Shown here piece after piece: positions 28,506-36,967 of a stretch of DNA of 64,000 nt. This DNA is from Klebsiella aerogenes (GTDB lineage Bacteria > Pseudomonadota > Gammaproteobacteria > Enterobacterales > Enterobacteriaceae). The DNA is taken from contig CP119076.1 of the NCBI GenBank assembly GCA_029027985.1, positions 2,664,422 through 2,728,421 on the forward strand. Reading direction: 5' to 3'. A program made the position numbers and the translations under genes. Each line of letters starts with the position of its first letter. The stretch's first letter is position 1. The notes under the pieces were generated by a model. That model was not told the DNA's origin. It searched no databases and saw nothing but the letters and a program-made list of their open reading frames with translations.

Positions 28506-29711
28506 TCACACTCGCTCGAGGATCATGGCAATGCCCTGACCCACGCCAATACACATCGTACACAGCGCATAACGCCCGCCGCGGCGTTGCAGCTCCAGGC
28601 TTGCGCTCAGCGCCAGTCGCGCGCCGCTCATGCCCAACGGATGGCCTAAAGCAATGGCGCCGCCGTTGGGGTTCACATGCGCCGCATCATCCGGCACGCC
28701 GAGCTGTCTGAGTACGCCCAGCGCCTGCGCGGCGAAGGCCTCATTCAGTTCGATCAGATCCATATCGTTAATATTCAGTCCCGCCCGCTCCAGCACTTTG
28801 CGCACCGCCGGTACCGGCCCTAAGCCCATCAGGCGCGGCTCGACGCCAGCAGTCGCCATCGCAACGATGCGCGCGCGCGGCGTCAACCCCTGGGCGCTGG
28901 CCTGCTGCTCGCTGGCGATAATCAGCGCCGCCGCGCCGTCGTTCACGCCGGAAGCGTTACCCGCGGTAATCACCCCACCTTTACGGAACGGCGTTTTCAA
29001 CTGTGATAACTGCTCCAGGGTCGTCTCCGCGCGCGGATGTTCATCATCACGCACTGCGCTGACCGCCCCTTTTTTGCCGATAATCTGTACTGGCACAATT
29101 TCCTGCGCCAGGATACCGTTACGCTGAGCTTGCGCCGTGCGCTGCTGGCTGCGCCAGGCGAAGGCGTCCTGATCGGCGCGGCTAATATTTAACAATTCAG
29201 CTACATTCTCTGCCGTTTCCGGCATACTGTCAGTACCAAATTGTTGCGCCATGAGCGGGTTCACAAAACGCCAGCCGATGGTGGTATCAAACAGTTCTGC
29301 CTGGCGTTGATACGGCGCGCTGGCTTTCGCCATCACGAACGGCGCACGCGACATCGACTCCACGCCGCCGGCAATCAGCAGATCGGCGTCACCGGCTTTG
29401 ATCGCGCGAGCGGCAAAACCGATAGCGTCCAGACCGGAGCCGCACAGGCGGTTAATCGTCGTGCCCGGCACCGTATGCGGGTAGCCCGCCAACAGCGTCG
29501 CCATATGCGCCACGTTACGGTTGTCTTCCCCCGCCTGGTTAGCGCAGCCAAAAATCACATCATCAATCGCTGCCGGGTCCAGTTTGGGGTTACGGCTCAG
29601 CAACTCACGCAGCGGAATCGCCGCCAGATCGTCGGCGCGAACGCTGGCCAGCGCCCCGCCGTAGCGGCCAATCGGCGTGCGGATCCCGTCACAAATAAAG
29701 GCGTCGCGCAT
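28506..29711 (-). CDS. paaJ: 3-oxoadipyl-CoA / 3-oxo-5,6-dehydrosuberyl-CoA thiolase PaaJ
   Basis: 401 residues, same as E. coli. A thiolase that cleaves the last beta-oxidation intermediates to acetyl-CoA and succinyl-CoA. The acyl-carrying Cys is in [10 protein letters not shown] (near residue 90), with the bases in [10 protein letters not shown] and CIGVGQG at the C-terminus. Its start overlaps the paaI stop by one base. Confidence 0.96.
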   Translation of the reverse strand: MRDAFICDGIRTPIGRYGGALASVRADDLAAIPLRELLSRNPKLDPAAIDDVIFGCANQAGEDNRNVAHMATLLAGYPHTVPGTTINRLCGSGLDAIGFAARAIKAGDADLLIAGGVESMSRAPFVMAKASAPYQRQAELFDTTIGWRFVNPLMAQQFGTDSMPETAENVAELLNISRADQDAFAWRSQQRTAQAQRNGILAQEIVPVQIIGKKGAVSAVRDDEHPRAETTLEQLSQLKTPFRKGGVITAGNASGVNDGAAALIIASEQQASAQGLTPRARIVAMATAGVEPRLMGLGPVPAVRKVLERAGLNINDMDLIELNEAFAAQALGVLRQLGVPDDAAHVNPNGGAIALGHPLGMSGARLALSASLELQRRGGRYALCTMCIGVGQGIAMILERV

Positions 29712-30133
29712 TACACTTCTCCTGTGATTGTGCCGCCGATGCGGTGCGATTTGCCGCGAAACAGGGCCACAATTTTTTGCTGTTGATTAACAATTTCAAT
29801 ATCGTAGACGCCGGTTAGCTTGCCCTGCTGTTTAACTCGGGCGGTGGCGACCAGCCTGTCGCCCGCAAAGGCCGGACGCAGAAAATCAATGCTCGCCGCC
29901 GAGGCCACCGCCACCAGCCCCTGGCTGTTACAGGCATAGGCGAAAGCGGTATCGGCCAGAGAAAATAGCTGGCCGCCATGGCAGGTTTGATGACCGTTGA
30001 GCATATTGGGTGAGACGGTCATGGTCATCTGCGCGAAACCGTCATCCATTTCGATAAGCTCAATACCCAGCGTTTTGGCGCAGGTATCTTTTTCGTACAT
30101 CGCGCGCGCGTTGCGCCAGGCATCATTGCTCAT
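29711..30133 (-). CDS. paaI: Hydroxyphenylacetyl-CoA thioesterase PaaI
   Basis: 140 residues, same as E. coli. A hotdog-fold thioesterase: MLNGHQTCHGGQLFSLADTA holds the conserved His-Gly-Gly and the Asp of the active site. It is thought to release CoA from ring-hydroxylated or stalled intermediates. It overlaps paaH by 11 bases at its start and paaJ at its stop. Confidence 0.95.
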   Translation of the reverse strand: MSNDAWRNARAMYEKDTCAKTLGIELIEMDDGFAQMTMTVSPNMLNGHQTCHGGQLFSLADTAFAYACNSQGLVAVASAASIDFLRPAFAGDRLVATARVKQQGKLTGVYDIEIVNQQQKIVALFRGKSHRIGGTITGEV

Positions 30134-31544
30134 GGTGCTTCTCCATCAGCGCCTTCTGGCGCAGCAAGGAACTCGGGCGATAGCGCTCTTCGCCGTAATG
30201 TTGTTGTAAGTTTTCCAGCAGATGCAGCACACGACCCCAGCCGAGGCTTTCCCCCCATGCCAGCGGGCCGCGCGGGTAATTGACCCCAAGGCGCATGGCG
30301 GTATCAATATCCCCCGCGCTGGCGACCCCTTTTTGCACCGCATCCAGCGCTTCATTAACCAGCATCGCCACCGTGCGCCACACCAGCAGGCCGGGATAAT
30401 CGGCGATGCTCAGCACCTTTTTGCCCTGCTGTTGGAAGTAGTGCACGGCCTTGCCGGTCGCCGCTGGCGCATTGGTTGCCGCCGCGGCCAGCACCACGGT
30501 ATCGCCCGCACAGAGGTCATAGACCACCACCGGGCGGCCATGCCGCAGGCTGAGCGCCAGCGCGGTCTCGCCGCAGGTCTCCAGCAGCAGGAGTTCATCT
30601 AATTCTGTGACGCCGTCACCTTTCTCGACGACGGTTTTTGCGCCAGTCGCCACCACCGGCAGCGCCGCTTCCGGTGGCGTCTCAGCGGGCCAGCGGTAGA
30701 CGCCGCGACCGCTCTTCTTGCCGAGTTGCCCGGCCAGCGCCAGCTCCTGTTGCAGTAGCGACGGTAAAAAACGGCGCTCCTGCCAGAAGGCGTTAAATAC
30801 CGAGCAGGTCACGGCGAAATTGACGTCCTGGCCGATCAGGTCGGTCAGCGCCAGCGGCCCCATCGGGAAGCCGCCGCCGTCACGCAGAGCGGCGTCGATA
30901 ACTTCAGCGGCGGCAACCTGCTCTTCCAGCGCGCGCCAGGCTTCGGCATAGAACGGACGCGCCACGCGGTTGACGATAAACCCTGGAGTCGAGCGGCAGC
31001 GAACCGGCTGTTTCCCCCAGAGGCTGACGCACTGGCACAGCTGTTCGACCACTTCGGCGGATGTCGCCAACCCGCTCACCACCTCGACCAGTTTCATCAC
31101 CGGCGCCGGGTTAAAGAAATGCAGACCGGCCACGCGCTCCGGATGCTTCACGCCAGCGGCGATAGCGGTAATTGAAATGGACGAGGTATTACTGGTCAGC
31201 AACGCTGACGGCGAACAGATTTCCGCCAGCTGCGCGAACAGCGCCGTTTTAACCTCCAGACGCTCGGAGGCCGCTTCAATGACCAAGCTGGCATCGGCCA
31301 ATGCCGCTAAATCGTGTGCCGGATGCAGACGCGCCAGCAGCGCATCAGCCTGTTCCGCCGCCAGTTTGCCGCGGCTGACGCGCGACGCCAGACGCAGGCC
31401 TATACCGTCGATCGCGCGTGTTATCGCGTCGGCGGCGATATCGTAAATCAATACCTGATGCCCGGCGGCGGCGGCGACTTCGGCAATGCCGGCGCCCATG
31501 GTGCCGCTGCCGATCACCGCCACGGTGGCTAAAGATGTCGTCAT
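30123..31544 (-). CDS. paaH: 3-hydroxyadipyl-CoA dehydrogenase PaaH
   Basis: 473 residues, E. coli 475. It oxidises 3-hydroxyadipyl-CoA to 3-oxoadipyl-CoA with NAD. The NAD-binding loop is VIGSGTMGAGIAEVAAAAG at residues 10-28; the catalytic His is in GLHFFNPAPVMKLVEV; a second, degenerate dehydrogenase C-terminal domain follows (RLGVNYPRGPLAWG). It ends inside paaI and starts 3 bases after paaG. Confidence 0.95.
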   Translation of the reverse strand: MTTSLATVAVIGSGTMGAGIAEVAAAAGHQVLIYDIAADAITRAIDGIGLRLASRVSRGKLAAEQADALLARLHPAHDLAALADASLVIEAASERLEVKTALFAQLAEICSPSALLTSNTSSISITAIAAGVKHPERVAGLHFFNPAPVMKLVEVVSGLATSAEVVEQLCQCVSLWGKQPVRCRSTPGFIVNRVARPFYAEAWRALEEQVAAAEVIDAALRDGGGFPMGPLALTDLIGQDVNFAVTCSVFNAFWQERRFLPSLLQQELALAGQLGKKSGRGVYRWPAETPPEAALPVVATGAKTVVEKGDGVTELDELLLLETCGETALALSLRHGRPVVVYDLCAGDTVVLAAAATNAPAATGKAVHYFQQQGKKVLSIADYPGLLVWRTVAMLVNEALDAVQKGVASAGDIDTAMRLGVNYPRGPLAWGESLGWGRVLHLLENLQQHYGEERYRPSSLLRQKALMEKHHEQ

Positions 31545-31547
31545 GGC

Positions 31548-32336
31548 CTATTTCCCGCTGAACTGTGGTGGACGTTTGGCCAGAAATGCGCTGACCCCTT
31601 CGCGATAGTCGTCGCTGCGCCCGGCCAGGCGTTGATAATCGCGTTCCAGATCTAACTGCGCATCAAGGCTATTGGTTTCAGAAGCCAGCAGCGCCTTTTT
31701 AATCAACCCCAGGCCAAAGGTCGGCTGCGCCGCCAGATGGCGCGCCAGCCGCAGACTGGTGTCCGCCAGTTCGGCATCTTCCACCAGTTGCCAGATCATC
31801 CCCCACTGCGCGGCCTGTTCGGCGCTGAGGCTATCGCCCAGTAATGCCAGTCCCATGGCCCGGGCGCGACCGGCAACCCGCGGCAGGAACCAGCTGCCGC
31901 CGCAATCCGGCACCAGGCCGAGCTTGCTAAACGCCATGACAAATTTGGCCGAACGCGCGGCCAGCACGATGTCGCAACCCAGTGCCAGCGTCGCGCCAGC
32001 ACCGGCGGCAACGCCATTGACCGCGCAGATAACCGGTTTCGGCAACGCCGCCAGGCGGCGAACCAGCGGGTTATAAAAACGTTCTACCGACAGACCGAGA
32101 TCCGGCGCCGGGCCGTTGGGGTCAACATTGCGGTCGTTCAAATCCTGCCCGGCGCAAAAGCCGCGACCGGCGCCGGTGATCAACAGGCAGCGCACGTTCT
32201 CATCGCGCTCGGCCTGCTTCAGGCATTCCGCCAGCTGTTGGTGCATCAGGTCGTTAAAACTGTTCAGTCGGTCCGGGCGGTTGAGGGTAATGGTCATTAC
32301 GCCCTGTTCCACTGTGCTGAGAATAAAAGCTTCCAC
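31548..32336 (-). CDS. paaG: 1,2-epoxyphenylacetyl-CoA isomerase PaaG
   Basis: 262 residues, same as E. coli. A crotonase-fold enzyme that converts ring-1,2-epoxyphenylacetyl-CoA to the seven-membered oxepin-CoA and also shifts a double bond later in the pathway. The oxyanion segments GFCAGQDLNDR (near residue 60) and NGVAAGAGATLALGCD (near 108) are present, with the acidic residue in LGLVPDCGGSW. Two bases separate it from paaF and three from paaH. Confidence 0.94.
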   Translation of the reverse strand: MEAFILSTVEQGVMTITLNRPDRLNSFNDLMHQQLAECLKQAERDENVRCLLITGAGRGFCAGQDLNDRNVDPNGPAPDLGLSVERFYNPLVRRLAALPKPVICAVNGVAAGAGATLALGCDIVLAARSAKFVMAFSKLGLVPDCGGSWFLPRVAGRARAMGLALLGDSLSAEQAAQWGMIWQLVEDAELADTSLRLARHLAAQPTFGLGLIKKALLASETNSLDAQLDLERDYQRLAGRSDDYREGVSAFLAKRPPQFSGK

Positions 32337-32338
32337 AA

Positions 32339-33106
32339 TTAGCGTCCTTTAAATTCCGGCGTACGTTTTTGTAAAAAGGCGTCAATACCTTCGCGGCGGT
32401 CTTCGGTCGCGCTCAGCAGGCTAAACAGCTGGCGCTCCTGCTGCAGACCAGCCTGCAGGCTCACCTCCTGCGACAGGCGCAGCGACTGTTTCGCCGCCCG
32501 CAGCGCCAGCGGCGAATGACGGGCGATGGTTGTTGCCAGCTTGAGTGCATACTCATCGGTTAAAGCCGCCGGATGAATATCGCTGACCAGCCCGGCCTGT
32601 TGCGCCTGGTGCGCGTCAATACTCTCGCCGCTCAGTACCATCCGGCTAGCCAGCGCTTTACCAACGCTGCGGATCAGTCGCTGAGTGCCGCCAGCGCCCG
32701 GCATAATACCGAGGGTAATTTCCGGCAGGCCGAAGCGGGCGTTATCGCCGGCGACAATCAGATCGCAGAGCAGCGCCAGCTCGCAGCCCGCGCCGAGGGC
32801 ATAACCGTTTACCGAGGCAATCAGCGGTTTGCTGAAGGTATCGATACGCGCCCACAATCGCGGACGAATATCATCGAGGGTGGCGGGCAGATCTTTTTCC
32901 GCCATTTCATTAAGATCGGCTCCAGCGGCGAAGAAACGCGGGTTACCGCCGATCACGCAGACGCTGACGCTGGCATCGACCGCCGCCGCGTCCAGCACGT
33001 CGGCAATCTGGGTTAATAAGGCATTGTTCAGGGCATTGCGCGCCTGCGGACGGTTTAGCGTCAGCTGTAGCACGCGACCATGGCGTTGGATCAGCAACTC
33101 ACTCAT
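32339..33106 (-). CDS. paaF: 2,3-dehydroadipyl-CoA hydratase PaaF
   Basis: 255 residues, same as E. coli. A crotonase that hydrates 2,3-dehydroadipyl-CoA to 3-hydroxyadipyl-CoA. It has FFAAGADLNEMAEK and NGYALGAGCELALLCD for the oxyanion hole, plus the catalytic Glu region LPEITLGIMPGAGGTQRL. It overlaps paaE by four bases at its start. Confidence 0.94.
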   Translation of the reverse strand: MSELLIQRHGRVLQLTLNRPQARNALNNALLTQIADVLDAAAVDASVSVCVIGGNPRFFAAGADLNEMAEKDLPATLDDIRPRLWARIDTFSKPLIASVNGYALGAGCELALLCDLIVAGDNARFGLPEITLGIMPGAGGTQRLIRSVGKALASRMVLSGESIDAHQAQQAGLVSDIHPAALTDEYALKLATTIARHSPLALRAAKQSLRLSQEVSLQAGLQQERQLFSLLSATEDRREGIDAFLQKRTPEFKGR

Positions 33107-34173
33107 GCCATCCCCCGCGCGTCAAAGTCGACCACCACGTCGCCGCTGGTCGGCAGCGCCTGACAGCTCAGGACATAACCCGCCGCCAGCTCATCGGCTT
33201 CCAGGCTGTAGTTGGCAGCCATCGCCACCTCGCCGCGCAGCACTTTGCATTTACAGGTCGCACACACCCCGCCTTTACAGGCGAACGGCAGATCTGCGCC
33301 CTGACGCAGCGCGGCGTCCAGAATACTGTCGTCTTCCGCGCTGAGGGCGATTAGGCGATCGCGGCCGTCCTGGCGAATGGTCACCGTACGGCCTTCCGCC
33401 TGCACGCCGGTGGCGCGCTTAACGCTGGAACCCGGCGTATTAAAGCGTTCCAGATGGATAGATTTCTCTGGTACGCCAAGTTCGCGCAGCGCCGCTTCCG
33501 CTTCATCCATCATCACCGCCGGACCGCAGATATAGGCGTCATCGAAACGGCTAAAATCCAGTAAATGGGCGGAGAGCTGGCGCAGTTTGTCGCCATCAAT
33601 GCGCCCCTGCAGTAAATCACTGTCCATCGACTCCTGACTAAACAGGTGTACGATCTGCAGGCGCTGCGGATAGCGGTCTTTTAAATCGGCCAGCGCCTGG
33701 CGGAACATCATGCTGTGACTGCTGCGGTTACCGTAAATCAGGGTGAAACTGCTTTCCGGCTCGGTCGCCAGCGTAGCGCTAATAATCGCCATCATCGGCG
33801 TGATCCCGGAACCGGCGGCAATCGCCAGATACTCGCCCCTCCGCCCGGCCTGCGGCTGATAACCGAAATGCCCCTGCGGCACCATCACTTCCAGCTCCAT
33901 ACCTTGCTGGATATCGCGCTGAGCGAAGCGCGAGAAGCGCCCGCCGTCGATGGCTTTGACCGCGACGCTAATTTCGCCTGGCGTACGGCTACGGCAAATG
34001 GAGTAGCAGCGGCGCAGCTCTTCGCCGCCCAGATGCGCTTTCAGCGTCAGATGCTGGCCCGGACGAAAACAGTAGTCCGCCTGTAAGGCTTCAGGAATGG
34101 CAAAAGTAATGGTCACCGCATCGCGGGTTTCCGGCTCGACTCTCGCCACTTTAAGCGAATGGAACGTCGTCAT
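33103..34173 (-). CDS. paaE: Phenylacetyl-CoA epoxidase reductase subunit PaaE
   Basis: 356 residues from the ATG at 34173, as in E. coli; an upstream frame reaches 34224, but GAGG lies 7 bases before 34173. It passes electrons from NADPH to the diiron subunit PaaA. The FAD domain holds RCYSICRSRT, the NAD(P) domain AAGSGITPMMAIISA, and the C-terminal plant-type 2Fe-2S cluster is bound by Cys in CKGGVCATCKCKV plus a later Cys (LSCQALP). Confidence 0.95.
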   Translation of the reverse strand: MTTFHSLKVARVEPETRDAVTITFAIPEALQADYCFRPGQHLTLKAHLGGEELRRCYSICRSRTPGEISVAVKAIDGGRFSRFAQRDIQQGMELEVMVPQGHFGYQPQAGRRGEYLAIAAGSGITPMMAIISATLATEPESSFTLIYGNRSSHSMMFRQALADLKDRYPQRLQIVHLFSQESMDSDLLQGRIDGDKLRQLSAHLLDFSRFDDAYICGPAVMMDEAEAALRELGVPEKSIHLERFNTPGSSVKRATGVQAEGRTVTIRQDGRDRLIALSAEDDSILDAALRQGADLPFACKGGVCATCKCKVLRGEVAMAANYSLEADELAAGYVLSCQALPTSGDVVVDFDARGMA

Positions 34174-34180
34174 GGCAACC

Positions 34181-34678
34181 TCAAATACATTTAAAGTAAT
34201 CAAAGGGTTCGCGGCAGCTGTCACAGCGATAGAGCGCTTTGCAGGCCGTGGAACCGAATTCGCTGATTAGCGAGGTATGGGTGCTGCCGCAACGCGGGCA
34301 GGTCACCTCCGCGGGCATGTCCGCATGGCAGGCGTGCCCCTGCGGCGGGCTGATGCCGTACTGGCGCAGACGCTCGCGGGCGTCCTGGCTCATCCAGTCG
34401 GTGGTCCACGGCGGATCCAGCTGCAGTACGATGTGTACCGGCAGATAGCCATGTTGACTCATCACCGCGCGGATCTCGCCCAGCAGGTGCTCCGTCGCCG
34501 GGCAGCCGGAGTAGGTCGGCGTGAAGCCAATCACCCAGCCGTCGCCGTGACGCGCCACGCTGCGGACCATGCCGAGATCGGTAATGGTCAATACCGGTAC
34601 TTCCGGGTCCGGGATCGCGCTTAACAATCCCCAGATAGCATGAACTTCCGGGGGAGCGATGTCGGCGAGACGTTGCAT
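34181..34678 (-). CDS. paaD: PaaD, MIP18/DUF59-family protein for epoxidase maturation
   Basis: 165 residues from the ATG at 34678, matching E. coli PaaD; GAGGTGATT precedes it. The DUF59 part (IPDPEVPVLTITDLGMV, then FTPTYSGCPATEHL with its reactive Cys) is followed by a four-Cys C-terminal segment (CPRCGSTHTS ... CDSC). The family takes part in Fe-S cluster assembly; PaaD is thought to help mature the PaaE cluster or the whole complex. A longer frame to 34696 overlaps paaC; the chosen start also overlaps the paaC stop region only by the next upstream bases. Confidence 0.93.
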   Translation of the reverse strand: MQRLADIAPPEVHAIWGLLSAIPDPEVPVLTITDLGMVRSVARHGDGWVIGFTPTYSGCPATEHLLGEIRAVMSQHGYLPVHIVLQLDPPWTTDWMSQDARERLRQYGISPPQGHACHADMPAEVTCPRCGSTHTSLISEFGSTACKALYRCDSCREPFDYFKCI

Positions 34679-34689
34679 AATCACCTCAC

Positions 34690-35445
34690 TTACCACCGCT
34701 GGCCTGGATGAGAGCGCTGCAGATACTGCATTTCCGCCAGCAACGGTCCGAGATGTTCGCTATGCAGCCCCTGTTTCCCACCGCTGCGGAACGCCGCCTC
34801 TTGCGGGATCGATAAACCAGAGTCGAGCAAGGCGGTATGTACTGTGTTTTGCCATTCGACCTGCAGATCGCGCGGGTCAACCGCAATACCCTGTTCAACC
34901 AGGCTGATATCCAGTTCATCGGCAAGGAACAACTCGCCGGTGAAGCGCCACAGATTGTCGACCGCTTGCTGCGTTTTGTGATTCGATAATTCGGTACCGT
35001 TACCGAGACGTTCCAGCCAGCCGCGGCTAAAGCGCAGGTGATAACGCACCTCTTTCAGCCCTTTGGCGGCAATGGCGGCAATCTGCGCGTCGCGGCTGTT
35101 AACCAGACGGCTGAACAGCGCGATGTGCCAGACATCAATAAAGAACTGGCGAACGAGAGTGTCGGCAAAATTGCCGTTCGGTTGCTCCACCAGCAGCAGG
35201 TTGCTGAACTGACGCTCATCACGGCCAAAGGCCAGCGTGTCTTCGTCGCCGCTGCCGTTAAGCTCGGCAGCGTAGCTTAAAAAATGGCGCGCCTGACCAA
35301 GCAGGTCGAGGCCGATATTGGCCAGCGCCAGATCGATCTCCAGCTCCGGAGCGTGGCCGCACCAGGCGCCTAAACGCTGAGCCAGCACCAGGCCGTTATC
35401 GCCAAGGCGCAGTGCGTACGTGGCTACAGGGTTGTCGTTGTTCAT
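34690..35445 (-). CDS. paaC: Phenylacetyl-CoA epoxidase structural subunit PaaC
   Basis: 251 residues, E. coli 248. A ferritin-like helical protein homologous to PaaA but lacking the full set of metal ligands; it forms the heterodimer scaffold of the epoxidase. Helices such as LALANIGLDLLGQARHFLSYA and RQFFIDVWHIALFSRLV are visible. It is 7 bases from paaB and 11 bases before the paaD start. Confidence 0.94.
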   Translation of the reverse strand: MNNDNPVATYALRLGDNGLVLAQRLGAWCGHAPELEIDLALANIGLDLLGQARHFLSYAAELNGSGDEDTLAFGRDERQFSNLLLVEQPNGNFADTLVRQFFIDVWHIALFSRLVNSRDAQIAAIAAKGLKEVRYHLRFSRGWLERLGNGTELSNHKTQQAVDNLWRFTGELFLADELDISLVEQGIAVDPRDLQVEWQNTVHTALLDSGLSIPQEAAFRSGGKQGLHSEHLGPLLAEMQYLQRSHPGQRW

Positions 35446-35452
35446 CGCGGCC

Positions 35453-35740
35453 TCACATATGTTCCATGCCGTCCGGCACGGTATAGAAAGTCGGATGGCG
35501 ATAAACTTTACTTTCCGCCGGATCGAAGAATTCGCCGCGTTCTTCCGGCTGCGAGGCGACGATTTCGCTGGCCTTCACCACCCAAATCGAACAGCCTTCG
35601 CTGCGACGGGTGTAGGCGTCGCGGGCATTCTCCAGCGCCATTTGGTCATCGGCGGCGTGCAGACTGCCGACGTGGCGGTGGGATAATCCCTGTTTGCTGC
35701 GAACGAATACTTCATATAACGGCCAATACACTTTGCTCAT
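35453..35740 (-). CDS. paaB: Phenylacetyl-CoA epoxidase subunit PaaB
   Basis: 95 residues from the ATG at 35740, same as E. coli; GAGGAGAGAC precedes it. A small subunit that links PaaA-PaaC dimers and contacts the reductase. It starts MSKVYWPLYEVFVRSKQGLS and contains HVGSLHAADDQMALENARDAY. A longer frame to 35755 overlaps paaA, but lacks a better ribosome site. Confidence 0.94.
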   Translation of the reverse strand: MSKVYWPLYEVFVRSKQGLSHRHVGSLHAADDQMALENARDAYTRRSEGCSIWVVKASEIVASQPEERGEFFDPAESKVYRHPTFYTVPDGMEHM

Positions 35741-35751
35741 GTTGTCTCTCC

Positions 35752-36681
35752 TCACGCCGCGCTACGGGCCTGTTGTTTTTGCGCATGGGCCAGTGCGGCT
35801 TCGCGCACCCACTCGCCCTCTTCCCAGGCCTTACGCTTGGCGGCCAGCCGCTCGTGGTTGCAAATTCCACGACCGCTAATCACCTCGTTAAATTCCTGCC
35901 AGTCGATCTCGCCAAAGCGGTAGTGGCCGCTGGCTTCATCAAACTGCAAATCCGGGTCCGGTACGGTCATGCCGAGGATTTCCACTTGCGGCACGGTGTT
36001 GTCGACGAAGCGCTGGCGTAGTTCATCGTTGGAGTGGAGTTTGATTTTCCACGCCATGCTGCGGGCGCTGTTCGGCGAGTTGTCGTCGTTCGGGCCAAAC
36101 ATCATTAGCGCCGGCCACCAGAATCGGTTGATGGCGTCCTGCAGCATCTGACGCTGCGCATCATTGCCCTGCGCCAGCGCCATACAGGCTTCAAACCCCT
36201 GGCGCTGATGGAAGCTTTCTTCTTTGCAGATTTTAACCATCGCCCGGGCATAAGGGCCGTAGGAGGTACGGCACAGCGCGACCTGGTTGACAATGGCCGC
36301 GCCGTCGACCAACCAGCCAATCACGCCAATGTCCGCCCAGCTCAGCGTCGGGTAATTAAAGATGGAGGAATATTTCATCTGCCCGTCGAGCATCTTCTGA
36401 TACAGATCTTCTCGCGCGCAGCCGAGCGTTTCCGCGGCGCTATACAAATACAAACCGTGCCCGGCTTCGTCCTGTACCTTAGCCAGCAGGATTGCTTTAC
36501 GGCGTAGAGTCGGCGCGCGAGTGATCCAGTTGCCTTCCGGCAACATGCCGACGATTTCGGAGTGCGCATGCTGACCAATCTGACGAATCAAGGTCTTACG
36601 ATAGGCATCCGGCATCCAGTCCTGCGGTTCGATGGCCGTTTCCTGCGCGATGCGCTGGTCAAAGCGTTGTTCTTCTGTCAC
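35752..36681 (-). CDS. paaA: Phenylacetyl-CoA epoxidase catalytic subunit PaaA (GTG start)
   Basis: 309 residues, as in E. coli. This diiron monooxygenase subunit makes the ring-1,2-epoxide of phenylacetyl-CoA with oxygen. Iron ligands lie in [13 protein letters not shown] (E-x-x-H) and [14 protein letters not shown] (E-x-x-H), with further acidic ligands on neighbouring helices. The start codon is GTG at 36681, behind AAAGGTG. It is the first gene of the eleven-gene operon paaABCDEFGHIJK and is divergent from paaZ; PaaX operators lie upstream. Confidence 0.95.
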   Translation of the reverse strand: MTEEQRFDQRIAQETAIEPQDWMPDAYRKTLIRQIGQHAHSEIVGMLPEGNWITRAPTLRRKAILLAKVQDEAGHGLYLYSAAETLGCAREDLYQKMLDGQMKYSSIFNYPTLSWADIGVIGWLVDGAAIVNQVALCRTSYGPYARAMVKICKEESFHQRQGFEACMALAQGNDAQRQMLQDAINRFWWPALMMFGPNDDNSPNSARSMAWKIKLHSNDELRQRFVDNTVPQVEILGMTVPDPDLQFDEASGHYRFGEIDWQEFNEVISGRGICNHERLAAKRKAWEEGEWVREAALAHAQKQQARSAA

Positions 36682-36692
36682 GTCATCACCTT

Positions 36693-36734
36693 TATGATTC
36701 CGATAAATTCAACAAATCAATTTTTGTGAATCAC
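36693..36734. promoter_or_regulatory. PaaX operator upstream of paaA (TGATTC-N27-GAATCA)
   Basis: TGATTC (36695-36700) and GAATCA (36728-36733) are exactly 27 bases apart, the spacing known for PaaX operators in E. coli. Both halves extend into TATGATTC and GTGAATCAC. It lies 14-52 bases before the paaA start codon. Confidence 0.7.
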
Positions 36735-36909
36735 TTTGTTTATTAAAAGTTACATGCAGGTTAAATAAAACCACAAATTTTGTTTGTTCTTTTTGTGATG
36801 ACAACCGCAAAACCTTTTGTAAATTACAATAAAAACAGCAATATAAATGAAAGGCGAAGCGCATCCGCGATCACAATGTTAATAAATTATTAAATAGAAG
36901 CTTGCATTT

Positions 36910-36920
36910 TATGATTCATA
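36910..36920. promoter_or_regulatory. PaaX-like half-site upstream of paaZ
   Basis: TATGATTCATA is an exact inverted copy of the half-site before paaX (27108-27118). It lies about 50 bases before the paaZ start, near a TATAGT that could be its -10 box (36932-36937). No second half at N26-27 is present, so binding here may depend on the symmetric 11-mer alone. Confidence 0.4.
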
Positions 36921-36967
36921 AAAGAACTATTTATAGTGATATCACGTAACATATTTGGAGATTTGCG

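Noticed and set aside
36789-36811. Possible CRP site TTTTTGTGATGACAACCGCAAAA between paaA and paaZ
   Set aside because: Only the left half fits; the right half (CGCAA) matches poorly, so it is not listed as a site although CRP control of paa is known in E. coli.
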